From: Lachnospira sp900551945
GTDB lineage: Bacteria > Bacillota > Clostridia > Lachnospirales > Lachnospiraceae
Assembly (NCBI GenBank): GCA_048380335.1
Contig: DBFCCI010000036.1
Span: forward strand, 62,001 to 126,000
Direction: 5' to 3'
Length of the DNA stretch: 64,000 nucleotides
Made by a program: the position numbers and the translations under genes. This document shows, piece by piece, positions 16,783-24,970 of this stretch (within the stretch, counting starts at the first letter, position 1; each line of letters starts with the position of its first letter). A model generated the notes under the pieces. That model made no database searches and was not told where the DNA came from. It saw nothing but the letters and a program-made list of their open reading frames with translations.

Positions 16783-18045
16783 ATGGCTGGACATATTTAT
16801 AATGGAAGGGAAATAGAATTACTTATACCTGCAAGTAGTCTTGAAGTGTTAAAGACTGCTGTAATATTTGGAGCAGACGCAGTATACATAGGAGGAGAAG
16901 CATTTGGATTAAGAGCAAAGGCAAAGAACTTTTCTATGGAAGATATGAAAGTTGGTATTGAATTTGCGCATGAAAGAAATGTTAAAGTATATGTAACTGC
17001 TAATATTCTTGCACACAATTATGACTTAGAAGGTGCAAGACAGTATTTTACAGAATTAAAAGAAATAAAGCCAGATGCACTTATAATATCAGATCCGGGA
17101 ATGTTTACATTAGCAAAAGAAATTCTTCCAGAGATAGATATTCACATAAGTACACAGGCTAATAATACTAATTATATGACTTATAATTTCTGGTGGAAAC
17201 AAGGCGCAAAGAGAGTGGTTTCTGCAAGAGAACTTTCATTGAATGAAATTAAGCAGATAAGAGAGCATATTCCAGACGAAATGGAGATAGAAACATTTAT
17301 TCATGGTGCAATGTGTATATCTTACTCCGGAAGATGTCTTTTAAGTAGCTTTATGGCAGGCAGAGATGCGAATAGGGGAGCTTGTACACACCCTTGCAGA
17401 TGGAAGTATGCAGTAGTTGAGGAGTCAAGACCGGGTGAGTACATGCCTGTATATGAAAATGAAAGAGGAACATATATTTTTAACTCTAAAGACTTGTGTA
17501 TGATTGAACATATTCCTGAAATGGTTACATCTGGAATTGACAGCTTTAAGATAGAAGGTAGAATGAAAACAGCTCTTTATGTAGCTACAGTGGCAAGAAC
17601 ATATAGACTTGCAATTGATGATTTCCTTAAAGACCCAGAATTGTACAAGAGTCGTATCCCATTTTATAAATCAGAGATACAAAAGTGTACTTACAGACAG
17701 TATACAACAGGCTTTTTCTTTGGAAAACCTGACGAAAATACACAGATATATGACAGCAACACTTATTTAAGAGAATATACTTATCTTGGAATAATAGGCG
17801 AATGTAATGAAGAAGGACTTTATCATATTGAACAGCGTAACAAGTTCAGTGTAGGAGAAACTATCGAAGTTATGAAGCCTAACGGAGATAATCTTGAAGT
17901 TTTAGTTAAGACTATAAAAAATGAAGCTGGTGAGAGTATGGAAAGCGCACCACACCCAAAACAGCAGTTATTTATTGACTTGGGCGTTAAGCTTGATAAG
18001 TATGATATCTTAAGAAGAAAAGAAGATGAAGTTACTCCAAATTAA
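16783..18045 (+). CDS. trhP: U32 family protein, tRNA uridine-34 hydroxylation (TrhP-like)
   Basis: The 420-residue protein belongs to the U32 peptidase family, with the N-terminal TIM-barrel motif ADAVYIGGEAFGLRAKAKNF and a cysteine set in GAMCISYSGRCLLSS...ACTHPC that probably binds an iron-sulfur cluster. TrhP orthologs act with prephenate to form 5-hydroxyuridine in tRNA, the substrate of the upstream methyltransferase. Bacillus has two adjacent U32 genes (yrrN, yrrO), but here only the long form is present. The ribosome site GAAAGGAAAG lies 7-8 nt before the ATG. Confidence 0.82.
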   Translation: MAGHIYNGREIELLIPASSLEVLKTAVIFGADAVYIGGEAFGLRAKAKNFSMEDMKVGIEFAHERNVKVYVTANILAHNYDLEGARQYFTELKEIKPDALIISDPGMFTLAKEILPEIDIHISTQANNTNYMTYNFWWKQGAKRVVSARELSLNEIKQIREHIPDEMEIETFIHGAMCISYSGRCLLSSFMAGRDANRGACTHPCRWKYAVVEESRPGEYMPVYENERGTYIFNSKDLCMIEHIPEMVTSGIDSFKIEGRMKTALYVATVARTYRLAIDDFLKDPELYKSRIPFYKSEIQKCTYRQYTTGFFFGKPDENTQIYDSNTYLREYTYLGIIGECNEEGLYHIEQRNKFSVGETIEVMKPNGDNLEVLVKTIKNEAGESMESAPHPKQQLFIDLGVKLDKYDILRRKEDEVTPN

Positions 18046-18065
18046 TTGAAAATGGAAAAGCAATA

Positions 18066-18115
18066 AAAGGCACCAAAGCACATAGTATAATATAAATATG
18101 TGTTGAGGTGCCTTT
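18066..18115 (+). promoter_or_regulatory. sigK: Hairpin that contains the sigK ribosome binding site
   Basis: AAAGGCACC (18066-18074) pairs perfectly with GGTGCCTTT (18107-18115), and CACATA pairs with TATGTG inside. The 3' arm contains the sigK ribosome site (GAGGTG, 18105-18110) and abuts the TTG start at 18118. The T-rich end could also terminate trhP transcription. TATAAT (18086-18091) lies in the loop. Confidence 0.7.
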
Positions 18116-18117
18116 CT

Positions 18118-18750
18118 TTGAAAACATTTGATATGCCGTTGTCAACTAAGGAAGAACAAGAAATGCTTCAAAGAAGCATGGCTGGCGATATTGAGGCACG
18201 AAATATATTAATTGAGAAGAATATGCGCCTTGTTGCACATATGATAAAAAAATATATGTCTAAGGACAGAGAAACGCAAGATTTGATTTCTGTCGGGACA
18301 ATAGGTCTTATTAAAGCTGTTAATTCATTTAAACCAGAAAAAAGTATAAAGCTTGCTACTTATGCGGCTAAGTGTATTGACAATGAGCTTTTGATGATGC
18401 TTCGGGCTGAGAAGCGCAAATCAAAAGAAGTATCAATGTATGACCCTATCGGAACTGATAAAGAGGGTAATGAGATTAGTCTTATTGAGATAGTAGGTGA
18501 AGAAACAACTGATGTTGTCGATGATTATATTTTTTCCCAGAGAATTGAATGTATAAGAAAAAATATTGATAATATATTAACAAAAAGAGAGCAGATTATT
18601 ATTAAATATAGATATGGGTTGCAAGATGGAAATGAATATACACAAAATGAACTTGCGAAAATGTTAGGAATAAGCAGAAGTTATGTGAGTAGGATTGAAA
18701 AGAAAGCACTTGAGAAGTTAAGAAAGATGTTAGAGCAGAATAAATTATAA
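18118..18750 (+). CDS. sigK: RNA polymerase sigma factor, SigK type
   Basis: The 210-residue protein has sigma-70 regions 2 (NMRLVAHMIKKY, DLISVGTIGLIKAVNSF) and 4 (YTQNELAKMLGISRSYVSRIEKKALEKL), with the SigK hallmark linker DPIGTDKEGNEISLIEI. SigK directs late mother-cell genes in sporulation. No pro-sequence cleavage signal or skin-element break is evident. The start is TTG 18118 with GAGGTG 7 nt upstream; a GTG at 18100 is in frame but has no site. The hairpin over this start suggests post-transcriptional control. Confidence 0.85.
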   Translation: MKTFDMPLSTKEEQEMLQRSMAGDIEARNILIEKNMRLVAHMIKKYMSKDRETQDLISVGTIGLIKAVNSFKPEKSIKLATYAAKCIDNELLMMLRAEKRKSKEVSMYDPIGTDKEGNEISLIEIVGEETTDVVDDYIFSQRIECIRKNIDNILTKREQIIIKYRYGLQDGNEYTQNELAKMLGISRSYVSRIEKKALEKLRKMLEQNKL

Positions 18751-19170
18751 GTGTTATTTGTTCAAGAAAATGTCATAAGTTTATGGTAAAATTCTAAGTA
18801 TAGTAAGATAGAAAAAGTGAGTATATTTTTGTGGTTAATATATATCACAAAAACATATTCGTTTTTTCTGTCTACTTTAATAGCTATTGTTAAGAAACTT
18901 TAAAGCTATTTATTACTAAAATTCTTAAATGATTAAGAGTTTGTTTGTCTTATTATGGTACAAGCTTTTTTCTGATATCTATATAGTAGTATTATTAAGT
19001 AGTAAGGAAGAATGTTTTGTGGTATGATAAGTATAGTTCTATTTACGCAAGCAATGTGTTAAAGCCGGTGCTTGCATGAGAACTTGGCAATTGTAGCAAT
19101 AACTTGAGAAATTCATAAAGTGTGTTTCTTATAGTTGAGTGAGGGGTGAATATTTTTAAAGGAGGTACTT
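18751..19170 (+). other. Gene-free region between sigK and pepP (420 nt)
   Basis: It holds a terminator (18818-18869), a TAGCT/AGCTA stem near 18890-18913, and a stem GCAAGCA/TGCTTGC near 19050-19077 that encloses ATGTGTTAAAGCCGG about 95 nt before the pepP start. I could not match the leader to a known riboswitch. Confidence 0.45.
18818..18869. terminator. Terminator after sigK
   Basis: GTGAGTATATTTTTGTG pairs with CACAAAAACATATTCGTT with few mismatches, and GTTTTTTCTG follows. The left arm also carries T-rich sequence, so the structure could work in both directions. Confidence 0.7.
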
Positions 19171-21030
19171 ATGCCACGTTTTATACAACCAGAGATTATT
19201 AGAAAAAGATTATCCGATGTAAGAGTTATTATGAAGGATAATAATGTTGATGTATATTTTATTATGACAGGAGATTATCACATGTCGGAGTACGCAGGTG
19301 ATTATTTTGCGCAAAGAGAGTATATGTCTGGATTTACCGGGTCTGCGGGAACACTTGTTATTACTGAAAATGAAGTGGCTTTATTTACTGATGGTCGTTA
19401 CTTTGGACAGGCTGAAGCTCAAATAAAGGACACAGGAATAGTTCTTATGAAAATGGGAACAGCAGGAACACCTACTCTTAATGAATACTGTATACAAAAG
19501 CTTCCTAATAAGGGTGTTATAGGTTTTGATGGTCGAATTGTACCAGCACTTGATGGAATAGAATTAGAAAAAGAAGCAAAAAGAAAAGGCGGAGAAGTTA
19601 ATTATTCTTTTGACCCAGTTGAAAGTATATGGACTGATAGACCAGAGTTTCCAAGCAGTAAGGCTTATTTGCTTGATGAAAAGTACACAGGACAAGATAT
19701 AAGCGAAAAGCTTAAAAGAGTAAGAACTGCTATGAAAGAAGCACAAGCAGACGTACATATTATATCTTCACTGGATGATATTTGTTGGCTTTTTAATATA
19801 AGGGGCAACGATGTTGAATGTAATCCCGTTATAATGGCTTATGCTATGATTACACAAGAAAGTGCATTTATTTTTGCTGATGAAAATAGGTTTGATGAAG
19901 CTACATTAAAGGAATTTTCAAAATGTAATATTAAGATAAGACCTTATAATGATATTTATAGTGAATTAGAAATGCTTGATAAGTATACACTTTCTAATGA
20001 ACAACTAGTAAAAAGTGTATTAATTGACCTTAAAAGAATTAATATGAAGTTGTATAGTTGTATTCCAAAAAGTCTTGACAAAATTACAGCACAAAATCCT
20101 ACAGTGCTTATGAAAGCTAAGAAGAATATAGTTGAAGTGAATAACCTAAAGTCTGTTCACATAGATGATGGACTTGCTGTTACAAGATTTATTTTCTGGC
20201 TTAAAGACAAAATAAAAAATTACAGCGAAGATGATGAGAGCAATCAAGTTACAGAAGTTACAGCAGCAGCTTATCTTGATAATCTAAGAAGTCAAATTCA
20301 CGACTATATTGAGCTTAGTTTTCCAACTATAAGTGCATACAATGCAAATGCAGCGATGATGCACTACAGTGCAACTTGTGATAATTGTGCTATTCTTAAG
20401 CCAGAAGGTGCGCTTCTTGTTGACTCAGGTGGTCAGTATTATAGAGGAACAACTGATATTACAAGAACGATTGCGTTAGGGAAAACAAGTGCAGAGTTTA
20501 AAAAACATTTTACACTTACACTTAAAGGAATGTTAAATCTTACAAATGCAAAGTTTTTAAAGGGTTGTACGGGCTTTAATCTTGATATATTAGCTAGACA
20601 GCCACTTTGGGAAGAAGGCATTGATTATAGGTGTGGTACTGGTCATGGAATAGGCTATCTTCTTAATGTGCATGAGTCACCTAATGGCTTTAGATGGAAG
20701 CACAATCCGGGGCATAATGATTTGTGTGTAATTGAAGAAGGAATGGTTACATCTAATGAGCCGGGAGTTTATATTGATGGTAAGTATGGCATTAGAATTG
20801 AAAATGAAATCGTATGCGTTAAAGATTATGAAAATGAATATGGAACATTTTTAAAATTTGATACATTGACATACGTTCCAATTGATTTAGAGCTTATAGA
20901 TAAGTCATATTTATCAGATATAGATATTCAAAGACTCAATGATTATCACAAAGCAGTTTATGAGAATTTGAGTCCATTTATGAATGATGATGAGCGTAAA
21001 AAGTTAAAAGAAGCTACAAGAAGCATTTAA
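19171..21030 (+). CDS. pepP: Xaa-Pro aminopeptidase, M24 family (three-domain AP-P type)
   Basis: This cytoplasmic enzyme removes N-terminal residues that precede proline. The 619-residue protein has two N-terminal creatinase-like domains and a C-terminal pita-bread domain with all five metal ligands: D418, D429, H492, E530 and E544. These spacings match those of eukaryotic cytosolic aminopeptidase P, the long form common in Clostridia. The site AAAGGAGGTACTT precedes the ATG. It has no operon partner of related function. Confidence 0.93.
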   Translation: MPRFIQPEIIRKRLSDVRVIMKDNNVDVYFIMTGDYHMSEYAGDYFAQREYMSGFTGSAGTLVITENEVALFTDGRYFGQAEAQIKDTGIVLMKMGTAGTPTLNEYCIQKLPNKGVIGFDGRIVPALDGIELEKEAKRKGGEVNYSFDPVESIWTDRPEFPSSKAYLLDEKYTGQDISEKLKRVRTAMKEAQADVHIISSLDDICWLFNIRGNDVECNPVIMAYAMITQESAFIFADENRFDEATLKEFSKCNIKIRPYNDIYSELEMLDKYTLSNEQLVKSVLIDLKRINMKLYSCIPKSLDKITAQNPTVLMKAKKNIVEVNNLKSVHIDDGLAVTRFIFWLKDKIKNYSEDDESNQVTEVTAAAYLDNLRSQIHDYIELSFPTISAYNANAAMMHYSATCDNCAILKPEGALLVDSGGQYYRGTTDITRTIALGKTSAEFKKHFTLTLKGMLNLTNAKFLKGCTGFNLDILARQPLWEEGIDYRCGTGHGIGYLLNVHESPNGFRWKHNPGHNDLCVIEEGMVTSNEPGVYIDGKYGIRIENEIVCVKDYENEYGTFLKFDTLTYVPIDLELIDKSYLSDIDIQRLNDYHKAVYENLSPFMNDDERKKLKEATRSI

Positions 21031-21066
21031 GTAAATTTATAATATTATTTAGAAATGAGGATTGTA

Positions 21067-22191
21067 TTGAAAGAATTAAGTAAAAAATTAGGAACGCCTA
21101 AAAATATAATGTATACATTAGTGGGTATTGTTTTAGCGGTAGTTGTCGTTACATTAATAGTTTTTTTTGTGAACAGAAACAAGATAAATGTATCATCATA
21201 TATAAAAGTTGAATATACAGGGGCTAATAATTATGCCGTTGCAAATTGTGTAGTTGATACAGATAAACTCTATAAAGCGATGGTTGGCAATATTCGTGAT
21301 ATGGAAAAGCTGACAATGTATGAAGAACTTGCAAAATCAGTATCTGCTACAGTAGATAGTAGTAACATTTCCAATGGTCAGACAGTACAAGTAAACGTAA
21401 ATTATGATGATAAAAAAGCGCAAGAAGCAGGAATTGAGTTTAACAATACAACATATGAAGTAAAAGCTTCGGGAATAAGTGCAGGAACTGTTATATCACT
21501 ATTTGAAAATGTAGAAGTTGTATTTGCAGGAATGAGTCCAGAAGCTTATGTTAAAGTTACTAACAAGTGGACGGATGACTACTTAAGTACATTGGAATTT
21601 ACAAGTGATAAAAATAGTCAAATAGCTATGGGTGATGTTATAAGGATATCGTGTAGCGCAGATACTGAGGAGCTAGGAAGACATGGATATATTGTTTCCC
21701 AAGTTTATATTGATTATACTGTAGATATGCTTAATTCTTATGCGCAGGCAGCAGATATTGATAAAAATGTACTTAATTCTTTATCAGTAGAAGCTATAGA
21801 TACAATTACTAAGCAGGTTGAAGATACGACTTTTAGAATGATGTATAAGGCTTCTAAAGATGCAGCATACCTAAAAGATGTCAATGAAGAAAGTGTATCA
21901 GGAATACAGCTTGTTAATACATATTTTTTAAAGAGAAAAAATTCTTCAGAGGGAACTGTAGATAATTACATTTATATGATTTATAAAGCAGAAGTAGCAA
22001 GCCCTAACAATAAGATGACAGTATATTTTGCATTTGAGTATAGTCAAGGGTATAAGACAGCAGATGGAGTATTTGATATAATGCACGATAAACCAGAAAA
22101 TAGATATCAATGTAGCAATAATATTAATACTATTTATAGTACAGTTATTGGAAGTAAGGAAGAACTGTATAATGTATTAGCAGTTCAATAA
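21067..22191 (+). CDS. Unknown membrane-anchored extracytoplasmic protein
   Basis: I do not recognise a family. The ~374-residue protein has a lysine-rich N-terminus, one membrane helix (VGIVLAVVVVTLIVFFV) and an outside domain of about 335 residues rich in beta-strand-like, Asn/Asp-containing sequence (IKVEYTGANNYAVANCVVD). The N-terminus suggests an uncleaved anchor. I favour the TTG at 21067, which has GAGG 6 nt upstream; the in-frame ATG at 21055 adds four residues but lacks a site. The PilT-like ATPase follows 13 nt after the stop, so the two may be co-transcribed and work together. Confidence 0.75.
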   Translation: MKELSKKLGTPKNIMYTLVGIVLAVVVVTLIVFFVNRNKINVSSYIKVEYTGANNYAVANCVVDTDKLYKAMVGNIRDMEKLTMYEELAKSVSATVDSSNISNGQTVQVNVNYDDKKAQEAGIEFNNTTYEVKASGISAGTVISLFENVEVVFAGMSPEAYVKVTNKWTDDYLSTLEFTSDKNSQIAMGDVIRISCSADTEELGRHGYIVSQVYIDYTVDMLNSYAQAADIDKNVLNSLSVEAIDTITKQVEDTTFRMMYKASKDAAYLKDVNEESVSGIQLVNTYFLKRKNSSEGTVDNYIYMIYKAEVASPNNKMTVYFAFEYSQGYKTADGVFDIMHDKPENRYQCSNNINTIYSTVIGSKEELYNVLAVQ

Positions 22192-22204
22192 AGGAGGTGT
22201 TTTT

Positions 22205-23062
22205 ATGATGATAATAGATAAAATTCTTGAAACAGCAAGACAAAAGAAAGCAACAGATGTGTATCTTGTTACAGAAAAAGTTCCTAGAGCAAAAGTTAAT
22301 GGAAATATTGTAAGGCTTAATTATCCAAAACTTATGGCAGAAGATATTGATAAAATTGCACTAAATATAATGAATGAGCTGCAAAGAAAAAAGTTGCGTG
22401 AATGTGGAGAAGTTACATTTTCTTATGAAGTTCATGGCAATGGAAGATATCGAGTTAATATTTTTAGACAAGATGAAAATATATCTTGCTCAATAAGATG
22501 TGTGCAAAATAGTCTTGATGATATTGACGTTTCTGAAATGTGTAAAAGTATACTTGATGATAAAGGTGGTTTTGTTATTATTGCTGGTGAGGCAGGAAGT
22601 GGCAAAACTACTACGATGTCTGCTATTGTTGAATATATTAACAAAAATTGTGCTTATAATATTGTAACTCTTGAAAAACCTGTTGAATATGTTTATCAAG
22701 AAGAAAATAGTATGATAGTTCAAAGAATTGTTGGGGAGGATATAGCTTCGTATGACATTGGAATTGACAATTCCTTGAAAATGAATTGTGATGTTATGGT
22801 TATAGGTGAACTTTCTGATAAAAATACTATAAAAGCTACTGTTAAAGCAGCACAGGCGGGAGTTTTAGTTATTACTACGATGAATTGCAGTAGTAAAGAT
22901 ATGGTAACAGATAGACTTCTAATGGATTTTTCTGCTGATGAAAGCATGGATTTACAAAATACTCTTAAAAAAGTACCTAATAAAGTTATTTTTCAAACTA
23001 TTGGATATGACGAAAATGGTAAGCTAACAATATCAAGTGAATTTGTAAATTCTATTATATAA
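22205..23062 (+). CDS. Divergent PilT/GspE-family secretion ATPase, orphan
   Basis: The 285-residue protein follows PilT, with an N-terminal ATD..VTEKVPRAKVNG domain, NGRYRVNIFRQ, a Walker A GEAGSGKT (128-135) and LEKPVEYVYQEE in place of LEDPIE. It departs from PilT where GEMRD reads GELSD and the His-box HTTSA reads MNCSS, and it is about 60 residues shorter than usual. No pilin, PilC or prepilin peptidase gene is in the window. It may serve the anchored protein upstream or be a catalytically weakened relative. The ribosome site AAAGGAGGTG is very strong. Confidence 0.8.
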   Translation: MMIIDKILETARQKKATDVYLVTEKVPRAKVNGNIVRLNYPKLMAEDIDKIALNIMNELQRKKLRECGEVTFSYEVHGNGRYRVNIFRQDENISCSIRCVQNSLDDIDVSEMCKSILDDKGGFVIIAGEAGSGKTTTMSAIVEYINKNCAYNIVTLEKPVEYVYQEENSMIVQRIVGEDIASYDIGIDNSLKMNCDVMVIGELSDKNTIKATVKAAQAGVLVITTMNCSSKDMVTDRLLMDFSADESMDLQNTLKKVPNKVIFQTIGYDENGKLTISSEFVNSII

Positions 23063-23080
23063 AGCTTTTTATTAAGCTTT

Positions 23081-23134
23081 TGGACTGGCGCATTAATGAA
23101 AATTTTTTCTTATTGCGACAGTCCATTTTTTATT
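23081..23134 (+). terminator. Rho-independent terminator after the PilT-like gene
   Basis: TGGACTG (23081-23087) pairs with CAGTCCA (23119-23125), with GCGCA/TGCG pairs inside, and TTTTTTATTC follows the stem. Confidence 0.8.
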
Positions 23135-23214
23135 CTTTTTAAGAAATATGATAAATGTGGGGGGATTGACGGGGAAAAGTTCGTTTAGATAAAGTATAGA
23201 AATTATAGTAATGC

Positions 23215-23243
23215 TTGACAAAGGTTTTCTTTAGTAGTAATAT
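23215..23243 (+). promoter_or_regulatory. Sigma-A promoter for yifB-dprA-topA
   Basis: A perfect TTGACA (23215-23220) and TAATAT (23238-23243) are separated by 17 bp. It is the best promoter match in the window and lies between a terminator and yifB. Confidence 0.75.
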
Positions 23244-23319
23244 ATTGATTATGATTAAAATACAATTTATTGTAAAACTATAAGTATTTTGCTTTTATTT
23301 ACGAAAATAACAAGTTAAA

Positions 23320-23337
23320 CTTTGTGATTTCACAAAG
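23320..23337. promoter_or_regulatory. Perfect palindrome in the yifB leader
   Basis: CTTTGTGA-TT-TCACAAAG is an 8+2+8 palindrome about 77 bp downstream of the promoter -10 box. It could be an operator for a dimeric repressor or a small RNA hairpin. The cognate regulator is not identifiable. Confidence 0.45.
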
Positions 23338-23422
23338 ATTTGGTGGAAATAGGATAATAATTGTAGAGAATGTTTCTTATAGTTATACAGTATACAATTA
23401 TGTGAGTTATATTAGGAGAGTT

Positions 23423-24967
23423 ATGTTTAGAAGAATAAAAAGTGCTATGATTTATGGGCTTAATGCTCAAGTTGTAGATGTAGAAGTTGATATTGGAAGT
23501 GGTTTACCCCTCTTTGAAATGAGTGGGTATCTGGCAGGAGAAGTTAAGGAAGCTAAAGAAAGAATTAAAGTTGCTATAAGAAATTCTGGCTTTGAATTAA
23601 AGCCTCAAAGAATAGTCGTTAATATTTCTCCGGCAGATATAAGAAAAGATGGAACAGGTTTTGATTTGCCAATAGCAATTGGAATAATGATGGCAAATGG
23701 CATTGTTAAAGAAGAAAGCCTAACAAATAGTCTAATAATAGGCGAATTAAGCCTTGATGGGAGAATAAATGCTATTACAGGCATACTTCCAAGAGTATGT
23801 GCAGCAGTAGAACAAGGAATTGAAGTGTGTTATGTGCCATTAGATAATTTAAAAGAGGCTTCTATGGTGTCGAAAATTAAGGTTATAGGCGTGAAAAGTC
23901 TTAAGGAATTTGTAGATGTTATTAATGGAATTGAGAATATAGTATGTGAAAATATAAATGGAAAAGTTTTTGATATTGAACAACAAGATGATAATGAGCT
24001 TGATTACTCTGATGTATGTGGACAAGAGTTGGCAAAAAGGGCTACTTTAATTGCTGTCGCAGGTATGCACAATATTTTATATGTAGGAGCACCGGGAAGT
24101 GGAAAAACTATGCTTGCAAAGCGAATACCTACCATTATGCCAGATTTGTCCTATGAAGAAAGTATGGAGCTTACAAAAGTATATAGTGTTGCAGGAAAAC
24201 TTGATAAAAATAAACCACTAATGACAAAAAGACCATTTAGAAGTCCACATCATAATATTTCTAATTCTGCGCTTATAGGCGGTGGAACAATTCCAAAGCC
24301 GGGGGAGATAACGTTGGCAGGAAAAGGTGTATTATTTCTTGATGAAATGACGGAGTTTAATACCTCAGTTATAGAAGCATTACGACAGCCACTTGAAGAT
24401 AAGGTTATAACAATTGTAAGAGTAAATGGTGCATTTACATATCCAGCCGACTGTATGCTTACAGGAGCAATTAATCCTTGCAAATGTGGATATTACCCTG
24501 ATAGAAATCTTTGCAAATGTACAGAAAATGAAATTCAACGGTATATAGGGAAAATATCACAACCCATGTGGGACCGTTTTGATATATCAGTTCATGTAGA
24601 GAAAATTGGATTTAATGATATAGTAGGAGATAATAATAAAAAAGAAACAGTATATACATCTAATAATATGAAAGAAATGATAAACAAAGCAAGAGATATA
24701 CAAAGGAATAGGTACAAAGAGAAAAAAATTAATTATAATTCAGAAATGAAACCACAAGATATTAAAAGATATTGCATATTAGGAAGTGAAGAAAAACTTA
24801 TTATGCAGAAAGCTTATGAAAAACTTAATCTTACTGGTAGGGGGTATCATAAGATATTAAAAATGGCAAGGACAATTGCTGACCTTGAAGGTAGTGATAA
24901 TATTAAGAAAGAACATCTATTTGAAGCAATATCATACAGAAGCTCGGATGGATTGTTTAGAAGGTAG
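23423..24967 (+). CDS. YifB/ComM family Mg-chelatase-like AAA ATPase
   Basis: The ~514-residue protein has the N-terminal ChlI fold (GLPLFEMSGYLAGEVKEAKERIK), Walker A GAPGSGKT, Walker B VLFLDEM, and the C-terminal Mg-chelatase region with CKCGYYPD and RFDI. ComM homologs are helicases that promote branch migration in natural transformation. It lies directly before dprA, a common Clostridial pair. ATG 23423 is chosen because AGGAGAG is immediately upstream; the longer frame to 23324 lacks a site and family similarity. Confidence 0.92.
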   Translation: MFRRIKSAMIYGLNAQVVDVEVDIGSGLPLFEMSGYLAGEVKEAKERIKVAIRNSGFELKPQRIVVNISPADIRKDGTGFDLPIAIGIMMANGIVKEESLTNSLIIGELSLDGRINAITGILPRVCAAVEQGIEVCYVPLDNLKEASMVSKIKVIGVKSLKEFVDVINGIENIVCENINGKVFDIEQQDDNELDYSDVCGQELAKRATLIAVAGMHNILYVGAPGSGKTMLAKRIPTIMPDLSYEESMELTKVYSVAGKLDKNKPLMTKRPFRSPHHNISNSALIGGGTIPKPGEITLAGKGVLFLDEMTEFNTSVIEALRQPLEDKVITIVRVNGAFTYPADCMLTGAINPCKCGYYPDRNLCKCTENEIQRYIGKISQPMWDRFDISVHVEKIGFNDIVGDNNKKETVYTSNNMKEMINKARDIQRNRYKEKKINYNSEMKPQDIKRYCILGSEEKLIMQKAYEKLNLTGRGYHKILKMARTIADLEGSDNIKKEHLFEAISYRSSDGLFRR

Positions 24968-24970
24968 TGT

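Larger units (their letters stand above)
23063..23422 (+). other. Intergenic and leader region before yifB (360 nt)
   Basis: It holds a terminator (23081-23134), a good promoter (23215-23243) and a perfect 8+2+8 palindrome (23320-23337) in the leader. No coding region is supported upstream of ATG 23423. Confidence 0.55.
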
